Counted from the first letter of the stretch, positions 1 through 13,805 are shown. The stretch: DNA of 64,000 nt from Pagrus major (GCF_040436345.1 NC_133221.1:25373665-25437664), one strand, 5' to 3'. Notes: generated by a model from the letters alone, not told the origin. A program made the numbers and translations.

Positions 1-1239
1 ACCTACAGAACTTCATCAACAGAAAATCCACCCATGCCGACCGATTGACAGGTGATCTCTGGGAGGTGCAGTGCGGAAACACCACAGCACTTAGTCCTGA
101 ATATGTAGGGGGAAAAAAACAGATCGTGCAGATTAGCTGCTTAAGTATCTTACTGAGGAAGTAGTGGCGCCACATGGGGGATCAAACCCCCTGTTGGACC
201 TCACTGACTCGAGCCATTCAGCCTCTGAGATCCATTAACACCAAAATATTTTCTTTAAAAAAACAAAGCTATATGACAAGCCAAAATCTTCCTCCAGGTT
301 TCTTTCACTTCCCTGAAGGAGGCTTTTGGCCATATGCCTGTAAATAAAATAAAGATTTATTTAATACTGTCTCTATTCCTGTAAACTCAGTGAGTCCTGT
401 TCAGCTGCCCCCTGTACATCATACTGTATGTGTCTTCTCTTCTGGTATGAAAATGAAAAACAATTGAGTATTTCTGTAAGATTGTAGTTTAAAAACGCCA
501 CAATTTGCAAATTTAGATCATCTTAGGCCAGCTACCCTCCAGCCTCCCACAACAACATGACACCGATAAGCAGGGTGCGCCCAGCAGCACACACAGCTCC
601 ACTTCCTCCGATCTCCTCCTCTGCCATGGAGGCAGTTATTGTAGGCCAGGCTTCGGCCCGTCAGAGAAGCTACAACTACATCCAAAATCAGAGCACAGAG
701 GCTGCCAAATAAAATGACACTGGCTGTGTCCTCGAGGCTGATAAGGTGAGCGCTGTGGGCGTCACGACACCTCCATGCCTCACGGATGGAAGGACGGGCG
801 AGTGGAGCTCAGGTTTTGCTCTGTTTATCCATGTTTCCTGTGTTTCTTCTGTTTATGCGAAAACAGACACTGACTCTCATTCAGGGGGTGTTTCCAGGTC
901 AGTGAAAGGCATTGTGGGTCCTGTAACGTGAGGTCTGACTGTGGTTTGAAGTTTCACTGTTTCATCAGTGCCTATGCATTGACAAATACTTACAATGGAG
1001 GGAAAAATATCATTTTGGCATTATAAATATAGAAATCACTGCTTAAACGTCTACTTTGTAAGATAGTTGTCGGTTGAGTCTCATTCCCAACTTGGCAAAT
1101 ACCAACACTTTGGGTTTCCCAAGTCGTGATACAGGTGCTTTGGGTTGGCAGGTCGGGCCGGCCACTAAACCAAAGCATCATTATTTGAAGGTTAGCGATG
1201 AGACTTAACCAACAACTATCTTAAGAAATGGACCTTTAA
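1..1239. other. Non-coding sequence, probably within tmem240 intron 2
   Basis: No exon with plausible splice sites was found on either strand. The next tmem240 coding exon, expected to encode a stretch beginning near HHIHY, was looked for on the minus strand and not seen, so this stretch is probably intronic and that exon lies beyond base 1. Short open frames here show no recognisable domain. Confidence 0.5.
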
Positions 1240-1884
1240 AGGACAAGCTTACCCAAAAATGAAAATGTAGTCATCATCTACACACCCCAATGCCAATGGA
1301 AAGTCTGGGGATGTTTTGTAGTCCACAAAATATTTCTGGATCTTCACAGCAAAACAAGGTTGCAGCATTCTCCTCAACAACTGAAGCAGATGAGGACTTG
1401 CTTTAAAATGTAACAAAACAGCTGAAAAACTACGCAAAATGGCTCCATACAGCTCGTCCGGCATAATCTAAGTCTTCGGAAGCCCTGAAATCCCAAATTG
1501 ATTTGAAAAGGATATAATTAACACCCTCAACGCCAGTCGATCTCCTGCACCCACTTCAGATTCGGTGCGTGCTGATGCTTTTAGCTTAGCAGCTACAATG
1601 AAGATTTCAGTTTTATAAAGGCTGTAAACAACGACTTCTCAAATCAGTTTGAGATTTCCAGGCTTCTTGAGACTTGGATCACCCTGGACGAGTCGTTTTT
1701 TTACGTTTTAATACAAGTCCCCATCTACTTCACTTGTTTAGGAGAAAGCTGCAACACTGTTTTGCTGTGAAGCTCCAGACATGTTTTGTGATGTTTGTGA
1801 ATGTATGCAACTTCACTGGACTTTCCATCCACATGGGGGGGAGTAGATTATAACTAAATTTCAATTTTTGGGTGGACTTCTCCT
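1240..1884. mobile_element. Foldback MITE, about 645 bp, Angel-like
   Basis: The left end reads AGGACAAGCTTACCCAAAAA after TTAA (1236-1239). The right end is its imperfect inverted copy and finishes in TCCT before TTAT. The arms remain complementary inside: a segment near 1470-1490 (AGTCTTCGGAAGCC) pairs with one near 1655-1675 (GGCTTCTTGAGACT). There is no transposase frame. TTAA-flanked hairpin elements are known in fish as Angel-type MITEs; assignment to that group is inference. Confidence 0.75.
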
Positions 1885-2053
1885 TTATTGTTGCTGATAT
1901 AAGTCTGTTTTCTAAAAAATCCTGCTGGTATTCACAACCAAACCCCTTTTTCGCAGTAACAAAAATGACACAAGTGGTACATCGCTTCATCACCAATCCT
2001 GTCTCTGAACATATGTTTTGTCTCAATTAGTCCATATCACCTCACGTCCGTTG

Positions 2054-2056
<3 letters not shown>

Positions 2057-2106
<50 letters not shown>

Positions 2107-2108
2107 GG
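2057..2108. repeat. (TG)n microsatellite followed by a 19-base G run
   Basis: Alternating TG runs from about 2057 to 2089 and continues directly into an uninterrupted G tract (about 2090-2108), then a further G7. Alternating TG can adopt Z-DNA and long G tracts can form quadruplexes. The cysteine/valine-rich frames across it are repeat artefacts. Confidence 0.95.
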
Positions 2109-2517
2109 ATGGGGGGGAGCCTCTCCAAAACTTTGTCTCAGGATTATATCCCTCACTGACAAGCACGATCTCACAGCACCTGATGATGACCCATTTCTGG
2201 ATTTAAAACACACACACAGTGGAACTGGCCTCTTAATGCTGCTAATGAACTGCTTGTATCAACCCCCTCACTGCAGTATGCACAGTACACACTGCTGTTT
2301 GCTTTCAATGTGCATCTGTTCGGCTTGCAGCAACAAGCATTCCTGTAACACTTATGTGTCCTGGTGGCTGTACAGTAGCTGTGGGTTGCCTGCAGGACAT
2401 GAGTCAACCAGGATCTAATATGAGGACAATATATAGGTGTGCATCTATTGGATAACAGGACTCTTACTTTAAATCTTGCTCCAACACTGTTGCCATACCC
2501 TCAGGCACTTCAGACCA

Positions 2518-2522
<5 letters not shown>

Positions 2523-2551
<29 letters not shown>
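2523..2551. repeat. (CA)n microsatellite
   Basis: A pure CA dinucleotide run of about 14 units inside the putative tmem240 intron. Confidence 0.95.
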
Positions 2552-2554
<3 letters not shown>

Positions 2555-3259
2555 GCCCACTTGTGTCTCTGCTCATTCACACAGCCCACATCCTGCTGTA
2601 TTACATGCTTACTGCTGGTGGAAAACGCATAATAAAGCTGATTATATCCGAATTAATTTATTAATGAGTGTCTTGCTGCTGTCCTCCAGCCCCCCACCCC
2701 CCACCCCCCACTTCAAGCTTCCTCTCACCGTGACAGCACACAGCAGGTAGGCTGAGATGAGCCAGCTCCACAGCCCTCCTCAAGCCATAACCACTTCACT
2801 TCAACACTCATATGTTCATAATTGGCCCGGCGGTGTGTTAGATGCTCGCCTCGGCCGTGCAGGCCTGCGTGGATCGCGCAGCGCACTTGATGCTCAGATT
2901 GTTTTCAAACGGCCTCATATCGCTCATAGTTCATTACCTATTTATGGCTCCGACGCACACCTTCGTACATGCAGCAAAAGACGAAACCCTGGCGGCGGAT
3001 GTGTGGAGAAAAGAGAAAGAAAAAAAAAAAACACACCGCGACCGAACGTGTCATCGTGTTTTGTGTCCGAGCCGACGATATAAACGCGTGTATGAAACCA
3101 GCAGACAGCAGCTGGTAGCAGCGCGGCTCTGCGGGGGCTTCACCGCCACAAAATCTTCGAGGCCTCTTCAGCAATTAAGAATTGACGGGGCTAGAGGAGG
3201 GAGAAAAAACACACAGCACCATGTTTATCCCAGATATTGTGCGAGGGTGATGGCATTTA

Positions 3260-3804
<545 letters not shown>

Positions 3805-3819
3805 CAAAACTTCCAAACT

Positions 3820-3997
3820 GGCCGCCGTCCTGTAGCCCGGGCTTCTACCCGCGGCGGTGGAGACGCTCCGGCTGGGCTCTGGGCGCTCTGTCCCGGCAGG
3901 AGCCGCTCATGGAGCCGCCGCGCCGCTCCTGGCTCCCCGTCCCTTCAAACTGCCCGGTCTCCCTCCGTCCCCTCCTACACACACACACTCACACACT

Positions 3998-4029
<32 letters not shown>

Positions 4030-4110
4030 CACGGCAAAGCCCGCTCTCTCAGCCCTCACTGCGCCCTCTCTCCATCCAAGTATCCCCCCCCCCCTCCCCG
4101 GTCGGTCGGA
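3820..4110 (-). promoter_or_regulatory. GC-rich 5' flank of tmem240
   Basis: The sequence immediately upstream of the tmem240 start on the minus strand is rich in CpG and GCCGCC-type words around 3830-3950, unlike the AT-rich surroundings. This suits a CpG-island promoter and 5' UTR. A (CA)n tract interrupts it. No TATA box is evident and the transcription start cannot be placed. Confidence 0.5.
3977..4032. repeat. (CA)n microsatellite in tmem240 5' region
   Basis: ACAC repeats with a few CT and CG interruptions. They lie 170-230 bases upstream of the tmem240 ATG, so possibly in the 5' UTR or core promoter. Confidence 0.95.
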
Positions 4111-4609
4111 TGCGGCTGCCGCTCGCTCCAAGGAGGCAGTCCTCTCCTAATTACCGATGCAAAAGTGATCCGTTCTCCCAGGTGAGGTTTCTATCTCTAT
4201 CCCAGTTTGGAAAAAAATCATAAAGAAAAGCAGGTGAAGGGCTCCCTTGGTATCCTCTAATGGGTATCCTCTCCTCCTCCTCTTTTCCAAGTTATTCCAA
4301 ACCGCGGCTGCGCTTCAACACCGGCGAATTCTCTCCTCCATCGGCGAAAACGCTCGATTTCAGTCGGCCGGGACGTCTCAGAGAGCTGCACCGACAGCTC
4401 CTCTCACGGCCATCGCCCTCGTCTTTCTCGGAATGCTTGATAACATCGACATGAGGTCCAGATAGCTCCAGTCGGGAACTAGACCCACCCTGCGCCCCGA
4501 GTCCAGTCCGGATCCCGCAACGGCAGCTGCATCAACGCCCGGAGCCAGACACGCATGATTATCCCATCCTGGCTTCCAGCAGCTACACGAGCATCCACTC
4601 CCACCTCTT

Positions 4610-4650
4610 GTGCGTGTGCGCGCGCATGCGTCTGTGCGCGCGCGTGTGTG

Positions 4651-4699
<49 letters not shown>
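4610..4699. repeat. CG/TG alternating tract joined to (AG)n
   Basis: About 4610-4651 alternates purine and pyrimidine (GCGCGCATGCG, GCGCGCGCGTGTGTG) and runs into roughly 22 AG units (4655-4699). The first part is a classic Z-DNA former; the second is a homopurine mirror repeat able to form H-DNA. The serine/leucine and arginine/glutamate frames over it are repeat translations. Confidence 0.9.
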
Positions 4700-4701
<2 letters not shown>

Positions 4702-4734
4702 AGTGGGCGGTATGAGAGGGGAGATCTGCAAACT

Positions 4735-7700
4735 GCCTTTATGGCATCAGCCTATAGGCTCATTATTTATAGTGGATACCTGCAGATGCACTGAGCGGCT
4801 TCAAGAATGGCACTCTTCATGATGATGGTTTAACCTCCTTTTTCCTCTAGAGGCTTAACCCCTTTTTAACCCTCTATACCGCCACTTGGACACACACACA
4901 CACATACATTGCAGCTCCTCGGTTCCTCCTTCTGCGCCATTCTTTCTGTTTCTACTCCAACAATCCGGCATGTTTAATGTTCAAAGTGAGTGTCTGAGAA
5001 AAAATATAAAAAATAGATAAATAAATGAAAAAAAACATACAAATTCTTCATCCAAAGCCTTTTCTTTGGAATAAAACTCTGGTGGGTTCTTTCTAGGGCT
5101 GGGCGATATGGCTTTCAAAAAATATCGCAGTATTTGTAGGTTATATCGCGATACACGATGTATGTCTCAATATTTTGAAATCAAATCAAACGTAGCCGTT
5201 TTCATAAATGCTAGGACTGGACGACAAAATCAAATATCACGATACTGGTTGACCAAATACCTTAATTTTAATACTGCAACAATACTGTAGGGATGACTAT
5301 TGGTACTTCCACAAAAAATTTAAACAATGAGCACCAGTGCGCAGGAGGTCGTGATATGTTTATAGTGAAGAGTCCACTGGAACCTAAAGGGCAATTTATA
5401 ATGTAATGTTACCATAGGGGCATCCAAGATGGCTCTTTCGCAGCATTTTTTTCAAACATGGGCAGCCCCCCTGCAACTGATCTGATGTGAACGTGTCAGG
5501 TAAAACATCTGGACACTACAAACATGTAGCTTCACAAAACCATTATTTATTCAGACCTAGCCATCTGGTAAAACCAGTCAAACCTGGGTAGAAATGTCAA
5601 GATCAAACGTATCCAGTAACCCAACCAATCACTCTCAGTAGGCACTGTAACAGTGAGCTGAAAGAGAAATCTTTTTTAATGTGGTAATCCATAGAATGAA
5701 CAGCAAACACTGTTTCAGCACCATGGAGAGCAACTACATGCCTGCATTTACCAGCTGGAGTACATTTTCTGAATTATTGTAAAAGCCACAACATTTTACA
5801 TGCATGTTATACAAACAACTAAAATAGAAACATGGTGTAAAAACTATCAATAACCAGTCTCATGTTATTCTACATAAGGTGGTGTTTGCTGGCACTGACT
5901 TGAAAACATCTGCTGTCGTCACCCACAGGCACGCTGCTAGTGTTACTTAATTTTCGACCTCCCCCAGTGAAGGCTGCACCCAAGCTGGGCACCAGTGTAG
6001 AAGGCTCTAATTAAAAGCTACAGGGGGTAGAGTGGGGGTAATGTAAACATTTAATGGTAAAAGAACTTGAAACCTGTGCATCACAATCATGAGTGCAGCT
6101 ACAAACTCAAAGATGAACGAGTGTTAAGAGCATTTATCATCTCTAAAAGTGTTCAGCCATACACTTCTAACAAAGACTAACAAAGCAACCGACAGTAAAG
6201 GACAGAGTGTTACTTTGCTGCAGTGTGTTATAGGTTCTTGTGCATGTAAAATATCTTGAAAGTTAAAAAGGTCACAGAGTCACACATTTGCATAATTAAT
6301 GCCTAGCGGCTAGTTTGGCATGTACAAATTGATTTAGCACAGCTGCTCTGTTGGTGTCAGTGGTGCTGGTTCAAGCATGTGTGTGCTGACCAATCAGAGC
6401 AGACTGGGTATTCATGACGGGGGCCCTTAAAGAGACAGGAGCTAAAGCAGAGTGTTTCAGACGGAGGGGGAATACAGAGCTGCAGCACTGGACAGTATGA
6501 GAAAACTGAAGTGTTTTTTTTTTGTTTTGTTTTAAAGCATGTTAACCTATTCTAGTAGTAACCTAAAATAAGAAGATGATCCTGAAAATGAGCATAATAT
6601 GTCTCCTTTAAAAACAGTAAAATTATTATTAACAAGCCTCAGAGCCAAGGGCCTCAGGAATCAAATGACCCTGTTTCTGGAAATATACATTGCTGTTGTT
6701 CACATTTTTAACACATTTCATTCACCTCCAGTCTATGTAGTTGGCAGCTGATGTTTCAGGTGCAAATATCTGGAAAAATTAAATACATGGATTCAACACT
6801 ATCTACATGGCTTGATACCAATGGGCCAGAAAATTAGGCGAACTGCCCAATTAAAGTCTCCTTTCATGTGTACCTACACTAATTTTGTCTATCTCCTGTG
6901 TTAACATCCCAACATTTACTGAAAACTGTGATATTTGGTAAATAATTGTAAAACTGGGAGGGAACTTATTCCACCTGATCACAGCTGTAAACCTTAATGT
7001 ATCAGCTGTTATCAAATATGCAGCACAGTTCAGCGGTTTGTTGGTTGTGCAAAATCTGGTTTTCATAATTAAAAGGATCTCTTACTGTACCATGACATTT
7101 CCTTATATTGGATACTAGCACGGGAAAAGCAGCGGCCTAACGTTCCTTAAATAAAACATTGTGAAATGAGCTAAAACGGACTTTCTTTGACATCATGTAC
7201 TATTTTCCTATAGCGTAATGATTTGATGTTGGACTTACTCACATACCAACACGCACAAGCATACTGCACATGTACTCAGATATAGTATAAATGATTTGTT
7301 GTCCATGCCTGGCTGACTGCTCTTCTTTCCCACTCAGGTTACTGACGCTGATTGCTTCACATGAACAAATGCTCAGATAGCCTTCAGGCCATTACATCTG
7401 TGCACACACGGTGTCATCACTCACTGAGGTCTATAGTTAACCACATACCAACTAACATCTGCAGATGTATGCCCTGTTTCTTTTATGCCAGCTGCTGTGG
7501 TACGATTCTGTATAATGTTTCTACTTTTAGGTTATTAAATTGTATTACTGCTTCCTTCTGTTCTCTGATGCAGTTTTCTGTCTCGAGGCTGTGTTTTTTT
7601 GTCTCAGTGTGTCTGCTGGTCTTTTTACATTGCAAACATCCTGTTTATTGCTTCTCAGCCCACTCCTCCCCCACATTATTTTCACCAACTGTGTGGAGTC

Positions 7701-7876
7701 ATCAGAAGGAGTTGGTGGTGGTGAGTAGATTTTCTAAGAGTCGAGGAGAGCAGGAGGTGGAGGGATTTTCAGAAGCAAAATTTCTTTCAAGATCGTAACT
7801 CAGCCTCCTACTTTGTCCTGAGTCACAGTCTGCTATATGAAATGACTCAGAGCCTTTTAGCTTGTCATAATTATCA
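4735..7876. other. Intergenic region between tmem240 and otud3
   Basis: No exon was recognised. It contains a hAT-like GGGCTGGGCGATATGG repeat near 5096, and otherwise AT-rich unique or old repetitive sequence. Short open frames (for example near 7352-7798) have no recognisable domain. Confidence 0.6.
5096..5330. mobile_element. hAT-like MITE fragment (GGGCTGGGCGATAT family)
   Basis: It begins with AGGGCTGGGCGATATGG and contains several ATATCGCGATA-type words. Repeats starting this way are very common in fish genomes and are usually hAT-derived non-autonomous elements. The opposite terminal inverted repeat was not found, so the right boundary is approximate. Confidence 0.5.
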
Positions 7877-7907
7877 GATACATAGATAGATAGATTGATA
7901 GATAGAC

Positions 7908-7986
<79 letters not shown>

Positions 7987-8024
7987 CAGACAGGCAGACA
8001 GATAGACAGACAGACGGACAGACG

Positions 8025-8069
<45 letters not shown>
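7877..8069. repeat. (GATA)n/(GACA)n array of about 190 bp
   Basis: A tandem tetranucleotide GATA array with an internal block of GACA and GGCA variants near 7984-8025, flanked by pure GATA on both sides. It ends about 200 bases before the likely first exon of otud3. The YLSIYLSI-type minus-strand frames are translations of this repeat. Mixed GATA/GACA arrays resemble Bkm satellite sequence. Confidence 0.97.
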
Positions 8070-8199
8070 CTGGATACATACGCCTTGTTTTCATTGAATA
8101 AAACTGCTGCTACCATCAGCCCAATAGAATCTCTTTTTTAATCGCCTCTGCAGTTTGACCCATCCCTCCTTCCGTACGTTTTGACGTACACGCACATAC

Positions 8200-8315
8200 G
8201 TATGCGGAAACTCAGTTGTAAACAAAAACGGACAATCACTACTTTTCTCTTTTGAGCCAAAAAATAAAAATAAAACGAAACATAATCATATCTTCTGGAA
8301 CGGAACGTGTTAAAG
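8200..8315 (+). promoter_or_regulatory. Candidate otud3 promoter and non-coding first exon
   Basis: An AAAG/GTAAGA donor at 8315-8316 lies 1.1 kb upstream of the otud3 start codon. A strong acceptor (pyrimidine run then CAATAG, ending 9304) opens the exon that carries that start codon. A non-coding first exon ending at 8315, spliced to 9305, would give a normal 5' UTR. The 5' edge is a guess; no TATA box or CpG island is obvious. Confidence 0.35.
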
Positions 8316-9402
8316 GTAAGAATCAATATATCATCTGCGTCAAGTTCTTTAATAGTTTATTGTGTAGTGAGTGCTACAAACGGGAAGATATGATTTGTTA
8401 TGTAATGAGGGTTAATACCCAGCCGCTGGATGCTAGCTAGCTAGCTAGCTGTCGAACTTCATGTTAGCTAGCAGCTAATTGACCTGACGCCGATAATACT
8501 CCGTTTGTGTCAGCTAAATAGTAACGTTACTCAGTAATAGTACTGGTAAGTACAAAATGACTAGTTTACATCAGTACTTCCAAGTAGTTAGCTAGAATTA
8601 GCTATTTAATTAAACTTGACGAATTGCTATTTAATGCTAGCTTCAGTAAAACGTTGTGAAGAATATTAAATCAGTATAACAGTTTATCTCAACATCGGCC
8701 ATGTCACATTTTATCTAACAGGGCATAATCCCAAAAATGTGAAAGAATCCGACGAAAGACTATTAATTTCATGTCATGACTGTTGGAAGCAGTCTTCAAT
8801 TTGATAAACATTTGCACCAAACACCACTTCACTGAATAGGGATCAGCTAGCTGTAATATTTAACTTGGCTAACCAGTCACTCAGATAATATGCATTCATC
8901 AAAACAGAGAGTGGTAGTTAGCAATGTGAACCAAGCCTTGGGTTACACTGGAACTAATGGTTGCTTATTATGTTATTTATACTTGGAATTTGCACTAGAA
9001 AATCAGACAAAATATCTGGCTCATAGCTTACTAGCTACACTCCATATGTGTAAAATAGTCTAAGGATGTCAGCATATAAGGTGTCAAATTTCCTGATGGA
9101 GTTTGGCATAATGTCTTCTACATCAAGAACAGACTATGGTAGTATGTACAATATATCTCTTGCAAATTACTGCTTCAGAGAAGACTAACTGAATGAAATG
9201 ACAACCTTTGTATGTTGTGATACTAAGAAAACAATATACCCTGTAACATATCTGATCTGAAAACTTGCCACCCCCCACCTCTGTTTCTGCGTCTTTTTCA
9301 ATAGGTTCCAGATGTGTGGCAGTGGTTGATGCAAGCACCAGCTCATTACTATAAGAAGACATATTTTGGTGTTGTTGGCCCGCAGAAACGGCTGTAGCCA
9401 AC

Positions 9403-12400
9403 ATGTCAAGAAAACAGACGCCCAAACCTGTGCGGAGCAACAAAAAGAGTGAACTGGAACGCAAGAGAGATGAGCGGGCAGCACGCAGGGCCATCGTAAA
9501 GGACCGCAAGAACAGGCCTCAGGATTGCGATGAGGGAGCAGAGTTTGTCAGTTTCTCCAATCAGCTCCAGGCTCTGGGACTCAGGCTGAGAGAAGTCCCC
9601 GGAGATGGGTAAGAGCCAGAAAAATATTGTTGCGTCAAGCTTTGTCTTACTCTGTGTTGTCCTCTGCCGTCACTGATACTGCAACACATGTCTTGTAAAT
9701 TTTATTATATACATAAAGCTTATTTTCAAGCTGGAGACAGCTTTCTTACCATGAGGATGCCTTCTCCCCAGCTCACAGTCAATGACAGTGTACAGTTAAC
9801 TAAACTGCAAGGTATTTGTAGCTGCATGTCTGCTGCTTATTATCGGTAAATGTCACGAGAGCTATAATTTGACAGGCCTCATCTTTGTTGAAACAAAATT
9901 TGACTTTCTTCAGCTGACAACACCAGCAATACTGTGCCATTTAAGATAAGAAAACAACAAGGGAAAAGTCTTTACGACACTCAAGCTTCATGAAAAATCC
10001 AGATGGGACCTTAATTAATGGACTATACAGTCTTGCATCTATCAGTCATGGTAACTACTGTACAGAAGGTCAGGGAGTCGCTTGATTTGCAGGACTTAAG
10101 TCATTGTTATTGGCCAGCACCCAGAAAACTAATGCTAATGCTTATTCTAATTAATCTAATTTGAACATAACATAACCTTCAGTGTGGCAAGAACCTTGAA
10201 ACCGAGGCGTTTAACCATAGGCAGCCATGTGTAGACATACTAGTCACTGTCTTCTCTTCTTGCAGGAACTGCCTGTTCAGAGCTCTGGGAGACCAGTTAG
10301 AGGGTCACTCCCGGGGTCACCTCCGGCTTCGGCAGGAGACGGTCCAGTATATGACGTCCCATCGACAAGACTTTGAGCCGTTTGTTGAGGACGACGTGCC
10401 TTTCACACAGCATTGTAAGAAAATGACCCAGTGTGTGACACTGAGTAAATCAACAGATGAAATTAAATACTCTGATCAGATAAGACTCATTCATGTCTCA
10501 TTCACAATTGACTATTCTGTCATCTAGTGTACATAGGAAGTGCATTGATTTCAATGGGAGACAAATTTGACCAGCAACTATGCACTGACCCCTGGTGGCC
10601 ATCAGCTTTGCTTGCAAAGGAGGGAAAGATGTTGTACGTTAGCTGAGCTGTCAGACTATTCAATTTGATCTAAACCAAAAATGACAGGTGTGAAACGTCC
10701 ACTTGACAAAACAGCAAACCCTTGGTTTGATGAAAAGAGGTGGTCTCGGCCCATTTATATTGAAACATGATTTGGTTTGTTTTTAGTGTGAACATGTTTT
10801 GGTTCTGACTTTCGTAACAGGACTGTCACCAGAACGCTCAAAACAGAAAAACAACAAAGCTAAATGAACTGAGGTAGTATATGGGTTGAGGAGGAGGCTA
10901 TATGTTTAATTGACATCTGGTCTAATGACTATAAAATTAGTCATTATAAAAATTCAAACACATTCCAATTGTTCTAAAAATGATTGTTTGAGGGCGTCAG
11001 GCGCACACCTGTGTATAAACAAATCACTTGGAAGTATAGGGAGACACCGCTCATATAGTTGCTGACAGGGTATAGTATGTATGTCATGTATACTTCTTTA
11101 GTGCGCTTGCATTGTTGCAGTGTGAAACCAAAACTAACCAGCCTAAATATAGACAGTGAAACTAAAATGTGACCCTTGGTTCAGACTGTCTGGGTGTGAA
11201 AAGGGCCAAAGTTTCCCTGTCTTGGATTGGCACCCCGTATATGCAGTTGAATGACAAAATCTGAGGGGCTGTTACTTACTTTTCTGGAAAAAAAACCCAA
11301 AACAATAAAAACAATTCTCTTGGGCGCAATAATGTGGGGATTTTTGCCAGACTTTTTGTATCTTTAATGGATAATTTGCCCTTTTCAGGCCTCTGAAAAT
11401 GAAGAAGAAAAGAAAAGTCATTTATTGGTTCAACAATTATCAACAGGTAGACGTATGCAACTGTTGATGAATGGTTGTACACAGACTTTACTTTGTTTTA
11501 AGATGCCACAAGGTGACAAGATTGGAAATCACTGCTAGTTGCATCTATCTTGACTTTATTCATAACAGCTAGTTGAAATGATATATTTGTTAGAATGACA
11601 TTTGTTAACAATTTATAGAATCACTTTAAAAACTTGAAAAAATGTATATACTTGTGATGACACTATAGAAAGCTCAAGGAGAAATCATGTCATCACATTA
11701 TCTCGTGAGTTATTGTTTTTGCGTCTTTCCACCCAGTGTCCAACCTCTCTCAACCCGGTACGTTCGCTGGCAATGACGCTATCGTGGCTTTTGCTCGTAG
11801 CCAACAGGTGAGAGTGGTCATCCATCAGCTCAACACGCCACTGTGGGAGGTAAGGACAGAGGAAGATTTTCAAATGACATCATGTCATCTAAGATGCTAT
11901 TATTATGTGGAATTTATCCCTCCTTGTGGCACACCACTCAGTTTATATGGTCTGTTCTCATTGCAGATAAATGGTGCCGAGAAGCAGGTGTGCAGAGAGC
12001 TGCACATCGCCTACCGCTACGGGGATCATTATGACAGTGTGAGGCGGACTGGAGACAACTCTGAGAGTCCTGCCCAGCTCCGCATAGAGGTACGTTGACT
12101 TTATAGTATATAATGGACCAGCATTTAGGAACAGTTATCCCTCAAATGCTTAAAGTAGCTGGGATGATTTAGTTAATTTCAGCCTACCTCTTTAAATACC
12201 AGCTTTTGTCGCCATGTTCTTATCCATGTATCTGTTCTTGTGCGATTACATTGATGACCGATTCTGATTTCAAAGTACCCTTTACTGAACACAGACACAT
12301 TTTAGCAAGAGGCTGAGGTTTCACATACAAAACAAATATGGTAACCCCTTTACTGATATTTTCTCTCTATTACTGTTCCCAGAATCTACAGAACTCACGA

Positions 12401-13303
12401 GGCCAGCAGCGTGAGTTTGGTGACGGTCAGCGAGACAGACAGAAAAACCCTTCTCCCACAGCCTCAGAGGAGGACAACGTGATCCTGAGCTCCATCAAGA
12501 ACCGAGGAATCCAGGGTCAGAAGTCACACTTGACTCATTAGCTGCTGGAAGAATTAGTCCGTCAGGGCAAAAGAGAATCAACTTTATTACAGACTTCACA
12601 ACCATCAGGCATTCAAGCTTGTCTATTCAGCTAAAATTTCCAAAAATCTCATGAACACGTCAGCCTGTAATTAAGTAGACTGTTCGACATAAACAGTAAT
12701 GATCACGTCACACTGACTGGTCATTTCATGTGTTTATGTGTGTGTTTACTTCCTCAGGTGATGAGGAGAACCTGCTCCAGCTGAGCGCGGCAACCATCAA
12801 TGCTGAATGGCTTGTCGGCTCCATGCTGGGCCAGTCCTGCCAGGGCCAGTGTTCCTCAGGATCCTGCTCAACCTGCAGAGCTGCAGCCACTGACTGCAGT
12901 GAGCAGAAACAGCCAGTGGAGGGCAGCAATGTACAAAAACCAAAGGTAGAGTCACTTTCTACAGTCTGTTTCTTTTGAACCTTTTCCTCCCTCATAACAT
13001 GGCCAGTCTTTATACTATTATTTGTAGACTGACTGCAGCATTTTTACTCTTTATGTAGGGAAAAAAATATTTGAGGTCAAAACAGACTTCAGTCAAATTG
13101 AGATTAAGGACCTTGCTTTTTGTTTCCGTTATTCCCAGGTATCTACCAAGCAGAGGAAAGAGCAGCAGCGGCAAGAGAAGAAGAAGCGTCAGGAGGAGAG
13201 GCATCGGCAGAAGTTTCTCCAGAGTAAAGGGAGTCAGGACCAGAACCAGAACCTGCCAGAGGCTGTTACTCTAGTACCAGCTCTCAACACTCTCAGTATA
13301 TAG
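9403..13303 (+). CDS. otud3: OTU domain-containing protein 3 (deubiquitinase)
   Basis: Seven exons join in frame to 358 codons: 9403-9608, 10266-10414, 11737-11849, 11967-12089, 12383-12515, 12758-12945 and 13139-13303. Human OTUD3 is about 398 residues. An OTU cysteine protease domain occupies roughly residues 60-185: the catalytic motif [12 protein letters not shown] (Asp68, Cys71) is split across intron 1, and the catalytic His177 is in [14 protein letters not shown]-like segment follows (about 215-265, EENLLQL and [10 protein letters not shown]), then a Lys/Arg/Gln-rich basic tail. The family hydrolyses ubiquitin chains; PTEN stabilisation has been reported for mammalian OTUD3. The start is supported by an in-frame stop at 9352-9354 and a Lys/Arg-rich N-terminus matching the family. 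It converges on bcas2. All splice junctions are GT-AG. Confidence 0.95.
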
Positions 13304-13805
13304 ACTGGAGCATGAGCCAAAATAACCCTCTGCTTCTCTAGCTACCGGTGGCTGATGCTGTTCACAAAAGTTTTGCACATAGTCAGATTTGATTCAGTCA
13401 CAGCGGATGACTTTTCCTCAAGAGAACTCTTCGAACGGTATAACGGTGCCTGCAAACTCGAGTGTGTGAGATGTGTGAAAGTTGTAAAAGATGAGAGAGT
13501 GAAAGAGCATGACTTTCAGTGTTTTAGCTGGGTTTCATTTTAGTTCAATCCCTGGTAGGTGTATATAGAAACTCCTCCAATCTGGTCTACCTACCACGCT
13601 ACCTTAGCCCCTTTCTATGCTGGACATCTGGCTTTTCATGACAACCATGCAGATAATCTCATGCAGCTGGGCTTTTTAAAACGCCACAGATTGAGTTTGT
13701 ATGGATTCGGCTGTTCAGAGCATTCTGTTTGTTCGATCTGACCGACGGGGGAAATGAAGAGTGGTGGATGAATGATTGTTATGCACACTGTGTAAGGAAT
13801 GTGGC

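Noticed and set aside
2018-2418. Frames with CVCVCV and poly-Gly
   Set aside because: Translations of (TG)n and the G run.
7877-8069. CRISPR-like tandem array
   Set aside because: Units are four bases with no spacers; it is a eukaryotic microsatellite.
7702-8116. Two minus-strand frames encoding YLSIYLSI repeats
   Set aside because: Pure translation of the GATA array in two frames.
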